Counted from the stretch's first letter, positions 8,071-15,974 are shown. The stretch: DNA of 18,385 bases from an uncultured Rhodospirillales bacterium (GCA_903928045.1 CAIYPH010000858.1:1-18385), one strand, 5' to 3'. The notes: generated by a model not told the origin, from the sequence alone. Numbers and translations are program-made.

Positions 8071-9648
8071 TTACTTCAGGTCGGCGATGTCGAAGCGGTG
8101 GGCGCCGAACGGGCTCTGCTTAAAGCCGACGACGTTGGTCCGCATCGGCAGGTAAACCACCGAGTGGGCGATGAAGAAGTAGGGCGACTGCTTGTTCATC
8201 ACCTCCTGCGCCTGCATGTACAGCTTGGTACGTTCGGCGAGGTTGGACACCTTGACGGCCTTGGTCACGAGATCGTCGAATTCCTTGTCGCACCACTGGG
8301 CGGTGTTCTTCGACGAGCAAGCGGCGAGCGGGACGAAGAAGTTGTCGGGATCACCATTGTCGCCGGTCCAGCCAAGCTGGGCCATCTGGTGCTCGCCGGC
8401 CTGGACGCGCTTGCGATAGTCACCCCATTCGTAGGTGACGATCTTGGCCTTCACACCCACCTTGGCGAGGTCGGCCTGCACGAGCTCGGCGATGCGCTTG
8501 GCGTCCGGATTGTACGGGCGCTGCACCGGCATCGCCCACAAATCGGTCTCGAATCCGTTGGGGTAGCCGGCCTCGGCGAGGAGCTTCTTGGCGCCTTCGA
8601 TGTCCAGCTTGTAGGCCGGCACCTTGTCGTTATAGCTCCACATGGTCGGCGGGATGAGGTTCTTGGCCGCCTGGCCGGAGCCCTGATAGACCGCCGTGAG
8701 GATCGCCTTCTGGTCGATCACCATGGTCATCGCCTTGCGGACGCGAACATCGTCGAAGGGCTTCTTCTTCGTGTTCATGCCGATATAGCCGATGTTGAGG
8801 CCGGACTGGGCGAGAACGTTGATGTTCTTGTCGGCCTTCAGGTCCGGCAGGTCGGCCGGGCGCGGGCCGAAGGAGACCTGGCACTCATTGGCTTTCAGCT
8901 TGGCGACGCGAACCGCGGGGTCCTTGTTGATGGAGAACACCAGCGTGTCGATCTTGGGCTTGGCGGCGAAATAGGCGTCGAACCGCTTGTAGCGGATCGT
9001 CGCGTCCTTCACGTACTGCACGAACTCGAACGGCCCGGTGCCGATCGGCTCCTGGTCGATCAGCTCGGGCTTGCCCATTTTCAGCAGGGCGTCGGCGTAT
9101 TCCTTCGACTGGATGGAGGCGAAGTCCATCGCGAGGTTGGCGACGAAGGGGGCGTTCGGCTCGGTCAGCACGAAGCGCACCGTGTAGTCGTCGACCTTGT
9201 CGAGCGACTTCAGCAGCTTCGGCATGTCCATGTCGGTGAAGTAGTCATAGCCGCCGCCGGAGACCTTGAAATAGGGGTTCTCCTTCTTCCACTGCCGCTC
9301 GAAGCTGAACAGCACGTCATCGGCGTTGAAGTTGCGGGTCGGCTTGAAGTTCTTGTTGGAATGGAACTTCACGTTCTTGCGGAGATGGAAGGTGAAGGTC
9401 AGCCCGTCGGGCGAGACTTCCCACTTCTCCGCGAGGTTCGCGACCACAGCGGTGCCGCCATATTCGAAGCCGGTGAGCTGGCTGTAGATCGGCCGCTGGG
9501 CGTCGAAGCTGGTGCCGGTGTAGCTGATCATCGGATTGAAGTTTTCCGGTGATCCTTCCGAGCAATAGACGAGCGTCTTGGCCTGGGCGGAACCCAGGAA
9601 GGCGGTCAGCGCTACGGCGCAGGCCGCGGCAATGGCCTTGTTGGTCAT
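8071..9648 (-). CDS. dppA: Periplasmic dipeptide/oligopeptide-binding protein, DppA type (SBP family 5)
   Basis: 525 residues. A Sec signal peptide is clear: MTNKAI, a hydrophobic core, and SAQA with cleavage before KTLVYCSEGSP (about residue 23/24). The mature N-terminus LVYCSEGSPENFNP is highly characteristic of DppA-like family 5 solute-binding proteins, which capture di- or oligopeptides in the periplasm and deliver them to DppBC. The C-terminal half carries the usual features of this fold, including MPVQRPYNPDAKRIAE and GWTGDNGDPDNF. The start at 9648 is chosen because the signal peptide begins there and AGGGGAG (9656-9662) precedes it by 7 bases; a longer frame to 9858 runs into the neighbouring gene. 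It is the first gene of the operon. Haem precursors (ALA, haem) are also bound by some DppA proteins. Confidence 0.95.
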   Translation of the reverse strand: MTNKAIAAACAVALTAFLGSAQAKTLVYCSEGSPENFNPMISYTGTSFDAQRPIYSQLTGFEYGGTAVVANLAEKWEVSPDGLTFTFHLRKNVKFHSNKNFKPTRNFNADDVLFSFERQWKKENPYFKVSGGGYDYFTDMDMPKLLKSLDKVDDYTVRFVLTEPNAPFVANLAMDFASIQSKEYADALLKMGKPELIDQEPIGTGPFEFVQYVKDATIRYKRFDAYFAAKPKIDTLVFSINKDPAVRVAKLKANECQVSFGPRPADLPDLKADKNINVLAQSGLNIGYIGMNTKKKPFDDVRVRKAMTMVIDQKAILTAVYQGSGQAAKNLIPPTMWSYNDKVPAYKLDIEGAKKLLAEAGYPNGFETDLWAMPVQRPYNPDAKRIAELVQADLAKVGVKAKIVTYEWGDYRKRVQAGEHQMAQLGWTGDNGDPDNFFVPLAACSSKNTAQWCDKEFDDLVTKAVKVSNLAERTKLYMQAQEVMNKQSPYFFIAHSVVYLPMRTNVVGFKQSPFGAHRFDIADLK

Positions 9649-9755
9649 GCGGGAACTCCCCTGGTGTGCTTCCGGCACCGGACTGTCCGGCGCGCGGTCT
9701 AGGGAGCCCTTGTAATGCCGCCCGCTGCCGCCGGCTACCCCCGTGACATCGGCGT
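9649..9755. promoter_or_regulatory. Upstream region of the dpp operon
   Basis: These 107 bases lie between the small carrier-like gene and dppA, both on the minus strand, and probably hold the dpp promoter. The strongest structure is the palindrome CCGGACTGTCCGG (9678-9690), about 30 bases upstream of the dppA start, which could be an operator or a leader hairpin. Nearer the start are GGGAACTCCC (9651-9660) and the ribosome-binding site. I could not pick a confident -35/-10 pair. Confidence 0.4.
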
Positions 9756-10154
9756 TTACGCGGCCGCGGGATTGGTAGCCCGGCAGGCCTCGGCAAAGGC
9801 CAAAGAGAGGAATTCCGGTTGTTTGTAGAGCCCCTTGAGCCAGCTTGCGAGCATGCACAGCTCGTCCAGCTTCAGCACTTCGTCGAGCGTTGCGGCTGGA
9901 AATGCGACGCCGAACGATTGGGCGATGGTGGTGACGACCTCCTCGACCTGCTCGATAGCGAGGCCAAGCTCGGTCTCCAGGACGGCACCGCGGACGAGTC
10001 GCGCTTCCTCGATATCGTACTCATCGCGGATGAGCTTCACGATCCAGCGGAACATGTGCATCCAGTTCTTTACGTCATCGGTCGGACGCTGCATCGGTCG
10101 CGATTCAAACTGCCACAGGGGTGCGAGGGCAGCTTGACGCGCAATGGCTGACAA
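9756..10154 (-). CDS. Small acyl-carrier-like protein lacking the phosphopantetheine serine
   Basis: Up to 132 residues from a TTG start at 10154; an ATG at 10094 would give 112. The TTG is favoured by AGGCGG (10163-10168) 8 bases upstream, whereas the ATG has only a weak site. I do not recognise the gene by name. The central part, from VKLIRDEYDIEEARLVRG to VLETELGLAIEQVEEVV and then IAQSFGVAFPAATLDEVLKL, follows the helix pattern of acyl carrier proteins (or DUF1493-like proteins). The position where a carrier has Asp-Ser after the LG motif reads Ala-Ile. It therefore probably cannot be phosphopantetheinylated and may act as a structural or regulatory relative. It follows the sugar-isomerase gene by 21 bases in the same direction and could share its transcript. 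The opposite strand also has an open frame, but its composition looks less protein-like. Confidence 0.62.
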   Translation of the reverse strand: MSAIARQAALAPLWQFESRPMQRPTDDVKNWMHMFRWIVKLIRDEYDIEEARLVRGAVLETELGLAIEQVEEVVTTIAQSFGVAFPAATLDEVLKLDELCMLASWLKGLYKQPEFLSLAFAEACRATNPAAA

Positions 10155-10166
10155 GCGGTTAACCGC
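10155..10166. promoter_or_regulatory. Perfect 12-base palindrome at the start of the carrier-like gene
   Basis: GCGGTTAACCGC is a perfect palindrome that partly overlaps the AGGCGG ribosome-binding site and directly abuts the TTG start of the downstream gene. It could be an operator, or a small hairpin that hides the ribosome-binding site. It may also be chance in such GC-rich DNA. Confidence 0.3.
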
Positions 10167-10175
10167 CTGTGGATA

Positions 10176-11117
10176 TCATGGCGTCATGTTCGCCACATTG
10201 CGCAGCAACGCGACGGAGCGGCGAACGCCATCTTCAGGGGGCAGCAGCAGGTCCTCATGCTCGATCGACAGGACATCGTCGTAGCCCGCGAGCCGGAGGG
10301 CGATGCAGAACTCCCGCCACCAGGATTCGCCGTGGCCGAAGCCGAGGGTAACGTAGCCCCAGGACCGATGCGCGAGATCGGCCATCGGCGTGGTGTCGAT
10401 GGCGGAATTCACGGCAGCGTTGGCGGCGTCCATCCGGGTGTCCTTGGCGTGGACATGATAGATCGCCGGGCCCAGGGCGCGTACGGCGGCCAAGGGGTCG
10501 GCGCCCATCCAGAAGAGGTGACTGGGGTCGAAATTCGCCCCGACCACCGGGCCCACGGCCGCGCGCAGGCGCAGCAGCGTCGCGACGTTGTAGACCGCCT
10601 GATGGCCGTGCAGCTCAAGGCAGAGCTTGTCGACACCATTGGCTTTCGCTTCGCCAACCAGGCCTGACCAATAAGGCAGGATCACGTCGTCCCACTGGTA
10701 GGTCAGGGCGCGGGCGGTCTCCGGCGGCCAGGCGGTGGTGATCCAGTTGGCGGTCTCGTCGCGCGGGCCACCGCCGGGCAGGCCGGACATCATCACCACC
10801 CTGCCGACGCCCAACAGCCCGGCGAGGCGGATGGTTTTGTTGGTGACCGCGCGGTGTTGCGCGCCAGACGCGCCGGGGTGGAGCGGATTGCCCGAGCAGT
10901 TGAGCGCGGAGAGCGACAGGCCGTGCGCGGCGAGATCGCGCAGGAAGGCCGACCTTGCCGCCTCACTGGCCAGCAGCCCGTCAACATCGAGATGCGGGGC
11001 CGAGGACCAGTTGCCGCAGCCGAATTCCAGCATGCTCACCCCTTCGGCCCGGGCGGTGGCCAGCAGGTCGGAGAGGGGGAGGTGGGCGAGACTATCGGTG
11101 ACCAGGCCGATCTTCAT
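10176..11117 (-). CDS. Sugar phosphate isomerase/epimerase-like TIM barrel protein (possible inosose isomerase)
   Basis: 313 residues of the AP-endonuclease-2-like TIM barrel superfamily, which holds xylose isomerase-like and IolI/IolE-like enzymes. Expected metal-site positions are present: Glu168 in CLELHGHQ, Asp197 in ANFDPSH, His223 in YHVHAKD and Glu286 in SIEHED. The motifs NFDPSHLFW and HVHAKDT are typical of ketose epimerases and inosose isomerases in this group. The ATG overlaps the stop of the inositol dehydrogenase-like gene by 4 bases, so the two are probably translated together. By context it may convert one inosose or keto-sugar isomer to another (an IolI-like role), but it is longer than IolI (about 278 residues) and a different epimerase or dehydratase is possible. 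Cytoplasmic, no signal peptide. Confidence 0.9.
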   Translation of the reverse strand: MKIGLVTDSLAHLPLSDLLATARAEGVSMLEFGCGNWSSAPHLDVDGLLASEAARSAFLRDLAAHGLSLSALNCSGNPLHPGASGAQHRAVTNKTIRLAGLLGVGRVVMMSGLPGGGPRDETANWITTAWPPETARALTYQWDDVILPYWSGLVGEAKANGVDKLCLELHGHQAVYNVATLLRLRAAVGPVVGANFDPSHLFWMGADPLAAVRALGPAIYHVHAKDTRMDAANAAVNSAIDTTPMADLAHRSWGYVTLGFGHGESWWREFCIALRLAGYDDVLSIEHEDLLLPPEDGVRRSVALLRNVANMTP

Positions 11118-12094
11118 GACAGCACCACGGCGCGGCCGGTGCGGGCGGATTCGGTGGCCGCCTCGGCCAGCAGAAGGGCTTTGAGGCCATCGCTGCCGTC
11201 CGGGAGGGGGCGGCCGCCGTCGGACACCGCGGCGATGAAGGTATCGATCTCGGCGCGGTAGGCCGCGGCGTAGCGCTCTAGGAAAAACGGCAGCGCCGGG
11301 TCGGTGCCGAAGCCGCGCGCGTCGGCGAATTCGACGGTCGTGGCAGTCATGTTGCCGGCACGCAGCAGCCCGGCCGAGCCATGCGCCTCGATGCGCTGGT
11401 CATAGCCATAGGTGGCGCGGCGGGAATTGCTGATCTGGCACAGCCGCCCCGAGGCGGTACGCAGGGTGACGACCGCGGTATCGACGTCACCGGCGGCGCC
11501 GATTGCCGGGTCAACCTGGCAGGACGCGGCGGCAAACAACGCGATGGGCTCCTCGCCGAGCAGGAAGCGGGCCATGTCGAGATCATGGATCATCATGTCG
11601 CGGAACAGGCCGCCGGAGGTCGCGACATAGGCGGGCGGGGGCGGCGAGGGGTCGCGGCTGATGATGGTCAACAGCTCCAGCCGGCCGGCTTCACCGGCGT
11701 CGAGGCGGCGCTTGAGGGCGGCGAAGTGCGGGTCGAAGCGGCGATTGAAGCCGACCATCAGCGGGGTGGCGGCGGCCGCGACGGTTGCGAGGCAAGCGCG
11801 CACGCGGTCGACCGAGAGGTCGATCGGCTTTTCGCAGAACACGGCTTTGCCCGCCCGCGCGGCGCGCTCGATGAAGTCGGCGTGGGTTGGCGTCGGCGAG
11901 CAGATCAGCACGGCGCTGGCGGTGAACGCCTCGTCGAGCGAGAGCACCGGCACGCCGCACGCGGCGGCAAGGCGGGTCGCCGCTTCCGCCTGGGTATCGG
12001 CGATGCCCACCAGCCGGGCGCCGGGATGGGCGACGACGTTGCGGGCGTGTATCTGGCCGATGCGGCCGGCGCCGATGAGGGCGATATCGAGCAT
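11114..12094 (-). CDS. iolG: Inositol 2-dehydrogenase-like oxidoreductase (Gfo/Idh/MocA family)
   Basis: 326 residues. The N-terminal Rossmann motif is GAGRIG (8-13), and the conserved family lysine is in EKP (K89). The second catalytic region SGGLFRDMMIHDLDMARF (160-177) supplies Asp166 and His170, with the same spacing as the Asp/His pair of Bacillus IolG. GFNRRFDPHF (115-124) and RRATYGYDQRIEAHG are close to rhizobial IolG/IdhA. The family oxidises myo-inositol to 2-keto-myo-inositol (scyllo-inosose) with NAD. AGGAGGA (12101-12107) lies 6 bases before the ATG. The gene is divergent from iolD across 75 bases and overlaps the isomerase-like gene downstream. A scyllo- or chiro-inositol substrate remains possible. 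Confidence 0.9.
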   Translation of the reverse strand: MLDIALIGAGRIGQIHARNVVAHPGARLVGIADTQAEAATRLAAACGVPVLSLDEAFTASAVLICSPTPTHADFIERAARAGKAVFCEKPIDLSVDRVRACLATVAAAATPLMVGFNRRFDPHFAALKRRLDAGEAGRLELLTIISRDPSPPPPAYVATSGGLFRDMMIHDLDMARFLLGEEPIALFAAASCQVDPAIGAAGDVDTAVVTLRTASGRLCQISNSRRATYGYDQRIEAHGSAGLLRAGNMTATTVEFADARGFGTDPALPFFLERYAAAYRAEIDTFIAAVSDGGRPLPDGSDGLKALLLAEAATESARTGRAVVLS

Positions 12095-12169
12095 GGCAGT
12101 TCCTCCTGGGCCCTATTTGTGTATCGTCGTCCGGCGCGAGACAATGGCAGGCACCGAAGGAGAACCGAG
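12095..12169. promoter_or_regulatory. Divergent promoter region between iolG and iolD
   Basis: Seventy-five bases lie between the divergent starts and carry strong ribosome-binding sites at both ends: AGGAGGA (12101-12107, minus) and AAGGAG (12157-12162, plus). The space left is so short that the two promoters must overlap, which would suit one shared regulator. An AT-rich patch (TATTTGTGTATC, 12114-12125) is the best place for a -10 element, but I find no good matching -35 or clear operator palindrome. No regulator gene lies in the window. Confidence 0.5.
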
Positions 12170-14017
12170 ATGGCGACAATTCGCCTCACTATGGCGCAGG
12201 CGCTGGTACGCTGCCTTGCGGCGCAGTCCACTGAAGTGGACGGGGCCGTCGTGCCGTTGTTCGCGGGAGTCTGGGCGATTTTCGGCCACGGCAACGTCGC
12301 CGGACTCGGCGAGGCGCTGCACGCCGCGGGCGATGCGCTGCCGACCTATCGCGGGCACAACGAGCAGTCCATGGCGCTGGCGGCGATCGGCTACGCGAAG
12401 ACCATGCGCCGGCGACGGATGATGGCGTGCACCAGTTCCATCGGGCCGGGCGCGACCAACATGGTGACCGCGGCCGCGGTTGCCCATGTGAACAGGCTCC
12501 CGGTGCTGTTCCTGCCCGGCGACGTGTTCGCTGGCCGGCGGCCGGACCCGGTATTGCAGCAGGTCGAGTCGTTCGGCGACGGGACGATGTCGGCCAATGA
12601 TTGTTTCCGCCCGGTGAGCCGGTATTTCGATCGCATCGCCCGGCCTGAGCAGTTGCTGACGGCGCTGCCGCGGGCGCTGGCGGTGCTGACCGATCCCGCG
12701 GAGTGCGGCCCGGTGACGCTTGCATTGTGCCAGGACACCCAGGCCGAAGCGTTCGACTATCCGGAAAGCTTCTTCGCGCCGCGCCTTTGGCATATCCGCC
12801 GCGCCCGCCCCGACGAGCGGGAAGTTGCCGACGCCGTGTGTCTGCTGCGACATGCCAAGGCCCCGCTCATCATCGCCGGCGGTGGTGTCCACTACTCCGA
12901 TGCGACAACCCAGCTTGCGGATTTCGCGGCCGCGCATGGCATACCGGTCGCCGAGACCCAGGCGGGCAAGAGCGCGCTGGCGCATGACCATCCGCTGAAT
13001 CTCGGCAGTATCGGGGTCTCCGGCAGCACCGCGGCCAATCGCGCCGCCGCGGAGGCGGATGTCATCCTCGCCGTCGGCACCAGGCTGGGGGATTTCGCCA
13101 CCGGCTCCTGGTCATTGTTCGCCAATCCGGCGCGACGGATCATCGGGCTCAACGTGCAGGCATTCGATGCCGGCAAGCATTTCGCGCAGCCGCTGGTGGC
13201 CGATGCGCGGGTTGGTCTCACTGCAATGTCGCACGAGCTTGGGACGTATCGGGCGCCCGCGGATTGGACGGCCGCCGCCCATCAGGGGATGGCCGCCTGG
13301 CGAAAGGACGTTGCGCGCGCGACCGCGCCGAGCAATGCCGCCTTGCCGTCGGACGCCCAGGTGATCGGCGCCGTGCAGCGAGCCGCGCGGGAGGATACCA
13401 TGGTGGTCGCCGCCGCGGGCGGGCTTCCGGGCGAGTTGCACAAATTGTGGCAGGCGAGCCGGCCCGGCGGCTATCACCTGGAATATGGGTTTTCCTGCAT
13501 GGGCTACGAGATCGCCGGCGCGCTCGGCGCGAAGCTGGCTGATCCCGCGCGGGACATCGTGGTCATGCTGGGGGACGGCTCCTGGCTGATGATGAATTCT
13601 GAAATCGCCACCTCGGTCATGCTGGGTCTGCGGCTCACCGTGGTGTTGCTCGACAATGGCGGGTTCGGCTGCATCAACAGGCTCCAGGTTGCCTCCGGGG
13701 GCGCGCGGTTCAACAACCTGTTGGCTGATGCGCGCCATGCCAGCCTTCCGGTGTTCGATTTCGCGGCGCAGGCGCGCGGGCTTGGCGCGATCGGGGTGAC
13801 GGTGAGCGGTGTCGCGGAGCTCGAGGCGGCGTTGACGGCGGCGCGCGGGGCAGACCGCACCACCGTGATCGTCATCGCCACAGATCCGGAGCCGAGCACC
13901 GAGGCCGGGGGCCATTGGTGGGACGTCGGGATACCCGAGGTGTCGGACCGCGGAGAAGTGTTGGCCGCACGGGCCGGATACGAGGCGGCACGGGCTGCGC
14001 AACGGCTGGGAGATTGA
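12170..14017 (+). CDS. iolD: 3D-(3,5/4)-trihydroxycyclohexane-1,2-dione hydrolase (ThDP-dependent)
   Basis: 615 residues, normal for IolD, a thiamine-diphosphate enzyme of the acetolactate synthase fold. It opens the ring of 3D-trihydroxycyclohexane-1,2-dione to 5-deoxy-D-glucuronate in myo-inositol catabolism. The catalytic glutamate that activates ThDP is Glu65 in YRGHNEQSMA. The C-terminal ThDP/Mg motif runs from GDGS (468-471) to DNGGFGCIN (495-503), with the usual spacing. MACTSSIGPGATNMVTAA in the N-terminal domain is also characteristic. The frame is open far upstream, but that part lies opposite iolG; the ATG at 12170 has AAGGAG 7 bases before it. iolE follows after 4 bases, so the two are one operon. 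Confidence 0.96.
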   Translation: MATIRLTMAQALVRCLAAQSTEVDGAVVPLFAGVWAIFGHGNVAGLGEALHAAGDALPTYRGHNEQSMALAAIGYAKTMRRRRMMACTSSIGPGATNMVTAAAVAHVNRLPVLFLPGDVFAGRRPDPVLQQVESFGDGTMSANDCFRPVSRYFDRIARPEQLLTALPRALAVLTDPAECGPVTLALCQDTQAEAFDYPESFFAPRLWHIRRARPDEREVADAVCLLRHAKAPLIIAGGGVHYSDATTQLADFAAAHGIPVAETQAGKSALAHDHPLNLGSIGVSGSTAANRAAAEADVILAVGTRLGDFATGSWSLFANPARRIIGLNVQAFDAGKHFAQPLVADARVGLTAMSHELGTYRAPADWTAAAHQGMAAWRKDVARATAPSNAALPSDAQVIGAVQRAAREDTMVVAAAGGLPGELHKLWQASRPGGYHLEYGFSCMGYEIAGALGAKLADPARDIVVMLGDGSWLMMNSEIATSVMLGLRLTVVLLDNGGFGCINRLQVASGGARFNNLLADARHASLPVFDFAAQARGLGAIGVTVSGVAELEAALTAARGADRTTVIVIATDPEPSTEAGGHWWDVGIPEVSDRGEVLAARAGYEAARAAQRLGD

Positions 14018-14021
14018 AGAC

Positions 14022-14906
14022 ATGAGCGTGAAACTAGGCATCAACCCGATCGGCTGGTCGAACGATGACCTGCGGGACCTCGGGGGCGAGACGCCGCTGG
14101 AGGTCTGCCTCGCGGAGACACGGCAAGCCGGATATGACGGCATCGAACTGGGCCATAAGTTTCCCCGGGTCGCGAGCGAACTGGCCCCAATCATGGCGCG
14201 GCACGCCCTCGCCATCGTCTCGGGCTGGTACTCGACCGAGCTGCTGATCCGCGATGCCAAAGCCGAGAGCGTCGCGATGCGGCCGCATCTGGAGCTTCTC
14301 AAGGCCATGGGCTGTGGCGTGTTGATAGCCGCCGAGTGTTCCAACACGGTGCATGGAAATCGATCCGTCCCGCTGGCCGACCGCCCGGTGCTGGCGGCCG
14401 GGGGATGGAAGCAATTCGGCGCGCGCATGACCGAGCTTGGCAAGCAAGTCGCCGATGCCGGGCTTGAGCTTGTCTACCACCACCATATGGGCACGGTGGT
14501 GCAGAGCGGCGAGGAGATCGACCGGCTGATGGAAGCGACGGGCCCCGAAGTCCGTCTGCTCCTCGATACCGGACACGCGACATTCGGCGGCGTCGATCCC
14601 GTGGTGCTGGCGCGCACCTACCGCTCCCGGATTGGCCATGTCCATTGCAAGGACATCCGTGCACCGATCATGGCGCGGGTATGGGCGGAAAGGTTGAGTT
14701 TTCTCGATGGGGTGATCGAGGGGGTCTTCACCGTTCCGGGCGACGGGATGGTGGATTTCGCCGCGGTGCTCGCCGAACTGCCGGGCTATGACCGCTGGCT
14801 GGTGGTGGAGGCGGAGCAGGACCCCAAGAAAGCCAACCCATTGGAATACGCGACCATGGGCCGCGCCAACCTGGCCCGCTATGCGGCAGGGGCGGGAATG
14901 CTGTAA
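14022..14906 (+). CDS. iolE: Myo-inosose-2 dehydratase
   Basis: 294 residues, the usual length of IolE, which dehydrates 2-keto-myo-inositol to 3D-(3,5/4)-trihydroxycyclohexane-1,2-dione, the substrate of IolD. It has the TIM barrel of the xylose isomerase-like group. The N-terminus KLGINPIGWSNDDLRDLGG (4-22) is diagnostic of IolE. Further conserved pieces are GIELGHKFP (40-48), YHHHMGT (152-158), LLDTGHA (180-186), GHVHCKDIR (205-213) and VVEAEQDP (261-268), which provide the likely metal-binding acids and histidines. The gene starts 4 bases after the iolD stop and has GGGAG (14008-14012) upstream. The transporter genes follow after 30 bases in the same direction. Confidence 0.96.
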   Translation: MSVKLGINPIGWSNDDLRDLGGETPLEVCLAETRQAGYDGIELGHKFPRVASELAPIMARHALAIVSGWYSTELLIRDAKAESVAMRPHLELLKAMGCGVLIAAECSNTVHGNRSVPLADRPVLAAGGWKQFGARMTELGKQVADAGLELVYHHHMGTVVQSGEEIDRLMEATGPEVRLLLDTGHATFGGVDPVVLARTYRSRIGHVHCKDIRAPIMARVWAERLSFLDGVIEGVFTVPGDGMVDFAAVLAELPGYDRWLVVEAEQDPKKANPLEYATMGRANLARYAAGAGML

Positions 14907-14936
14907 CAGGTCGGTCATAATATTGGGGAGACGACC

Positions 14937-15974
14937 ATGATCTCACGTTCTGCTGGGCTGCGCTGTCTCGTGACCGCTGCCGGGCTCATGCTCGCTGGGA
15001 TGGCCAGCGCGTCGGCGCAAGGAACGCTGGTGATGTATTGCGGGGTTGACGAAGCCTGGTGCCGCGCGATGTCGACGACGTTCGAGAAGCAGACGGGCGT
15101 GCATGTCGACATGACGCGCCAGAGCAGCGGCGAGATCTACGCCCGGCTGCGCGCGGAAAAGGCGAACCCGCGGGGCGATATCTGGTGGGGCGGCACGGGC
15201 GACCCGCACCTCCAGGCCGCCGAGGAGGGGCTGACCGAGGAGTACAAGTCGCCCAAGCTGTCGGAGATGAACGAGTGGGCGGTCAAGCAGGCCGAGCGTG
15301 GCCAGTTCCGCACGGTCGGCATCTACATGGGGGCGCTGGGCTTCGGGTACAACAAGGAGGAATTGGCGCGGCGCAAGCTGGCCGCCCCCGCCTGCTGGGC
15401 CGATCTGGTCAAACCGGAGTACAAGGGCGAGGTCCAGATGGCCGACCCCAATTCGTCGGGAACCGCTTACACGGCGCTGGCGACCTTCGTGCAGATCATG
15501 GGTGAGGAACCGGCCTTCGCCTTTCTCAAGAAGCTGCATGCCAATATCAACGAATACACCAAGGCCGGCGCCGCGCCGGCCCAGTCGGCGGGCAAGGGCG
15601 AGACGCTGATCGGCATTGCGTTTCAGCATGACGTGATCACCGTCGCGAAGCGCAAGCTCCCTGTTGTCGTGGTGTCACCCTGCGAGGGGACGGGGTACGA
15701 GATCGGCTCGATGAGCATCGTCAAAGGGGCACGGCATCCCGATGAGGCGCGCCGCTTCTATGACTGGGCGCTGACGCCGGAGGCGCAGAAGATCGGCGCG
15801 GAGTTTGGCAGCTTCCAGTTCCCGTCGAACAAGGCGACACCAGTGCCGCCCGAGGCGCCCGATCTCAGCAAGGTCAAGCTGATTGCCTATGACTTCGCGA
15901 CCTTTGGCTCGTCCGCGACACGCACGCGGTTGCTGAGCCGCTGGACCAACGAGGTCAAGAACCTGCCGCGCTGA
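14937..15974 (+). CDS. Periplasmic substrate-binding protein of an AfuA/FbpA-like ABC importer
   Basis: 345 residues with a signal peptide ending in ASASAQ (cleavage near residue 28). It belongs to the extracellular binding proteins annotated as iron(III) or 2-aminoethylphosphonate binders: GTLVMYCGVDEAWC, EKANPRGDIWWGG, ADPNSSGTAYTA (169-180) and EGTGYEIGSMSI are family segments. At the place where ferric-binding FbpA has two adjacent tyrosines, this protein reads GIAFQHDVI, with His231-Asp232, and Glu255 follows 24 residues after the histidine. From memory, the sugar-phosphate binder AfuA uses a His-Asp pair and a glutamate at similar spacing. An organic ligand, possibly phosphorylated, is therefore more likely than iron. 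GGGGAG (14925-14930) precedes the ATG. The linkage to iolDE suggests an inositol-related ligand. Iron or aminoethylphosphonate cannot be excluded. Confidence 0.9.
   Translation: MISRSAGLRCLVTAAGLMLAGMASASAQGTLVMYCGVDEAWCRAMSTTFEKQTGVHVDMTRQSSGEIYARLRAEKANPRGDIWWGGTGDPHLQAAEEGLTEEYKSPKLSEMNEWAVKQAERGQFRTVGIYMGALGFGYNKEELARRKLAAPACWADLVKPEYKGEVQMADPNSSGTAYTALATFVQIMGEEPAFAFLKKLHANINEYTKAGAAPAQSAGKGETLIGIAFQHDVITVAKRKLPVVVVSPCEGTGYEIGSMSIVKGARHPDEARRFYDWALTPEAQKIGAEFGSFQFPSNKATPVPPEAPDLSKVKLIAYDFATFGSSATRTRLLSRWTNEVKNLPR

Noticed and set aside
7903..9552. Plus-strand open frame of 549 codons opposite dppA and dppB
   Set aside because: Composition (Gly/Arg/Val/His-rich) without domains; dppA on the other strand has a signal peptide and clear family motifs.
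9819..10151. Plus-strand open frames opposite the small carrier-like gene
   Set aside because: The minus-strand product has a coherent amphipathic-helix pattern and a ribosome-binding site; the plus-strand products do not look like a known fold. Some doubt remains.
11381..12169. Upstream extension of the iolD reading frame
   Set aside because: The 263 extra codons lie opposite iolG and match no ThDP enzyme domain; a strong ribosome-binding site supports the ATG at 12170.
13112..14443. Minus-strand open frame of 443 codons opposite iolD/iolE
   Set aside because: Shadow of two well-recognised genes, with no conserved motif of its own.
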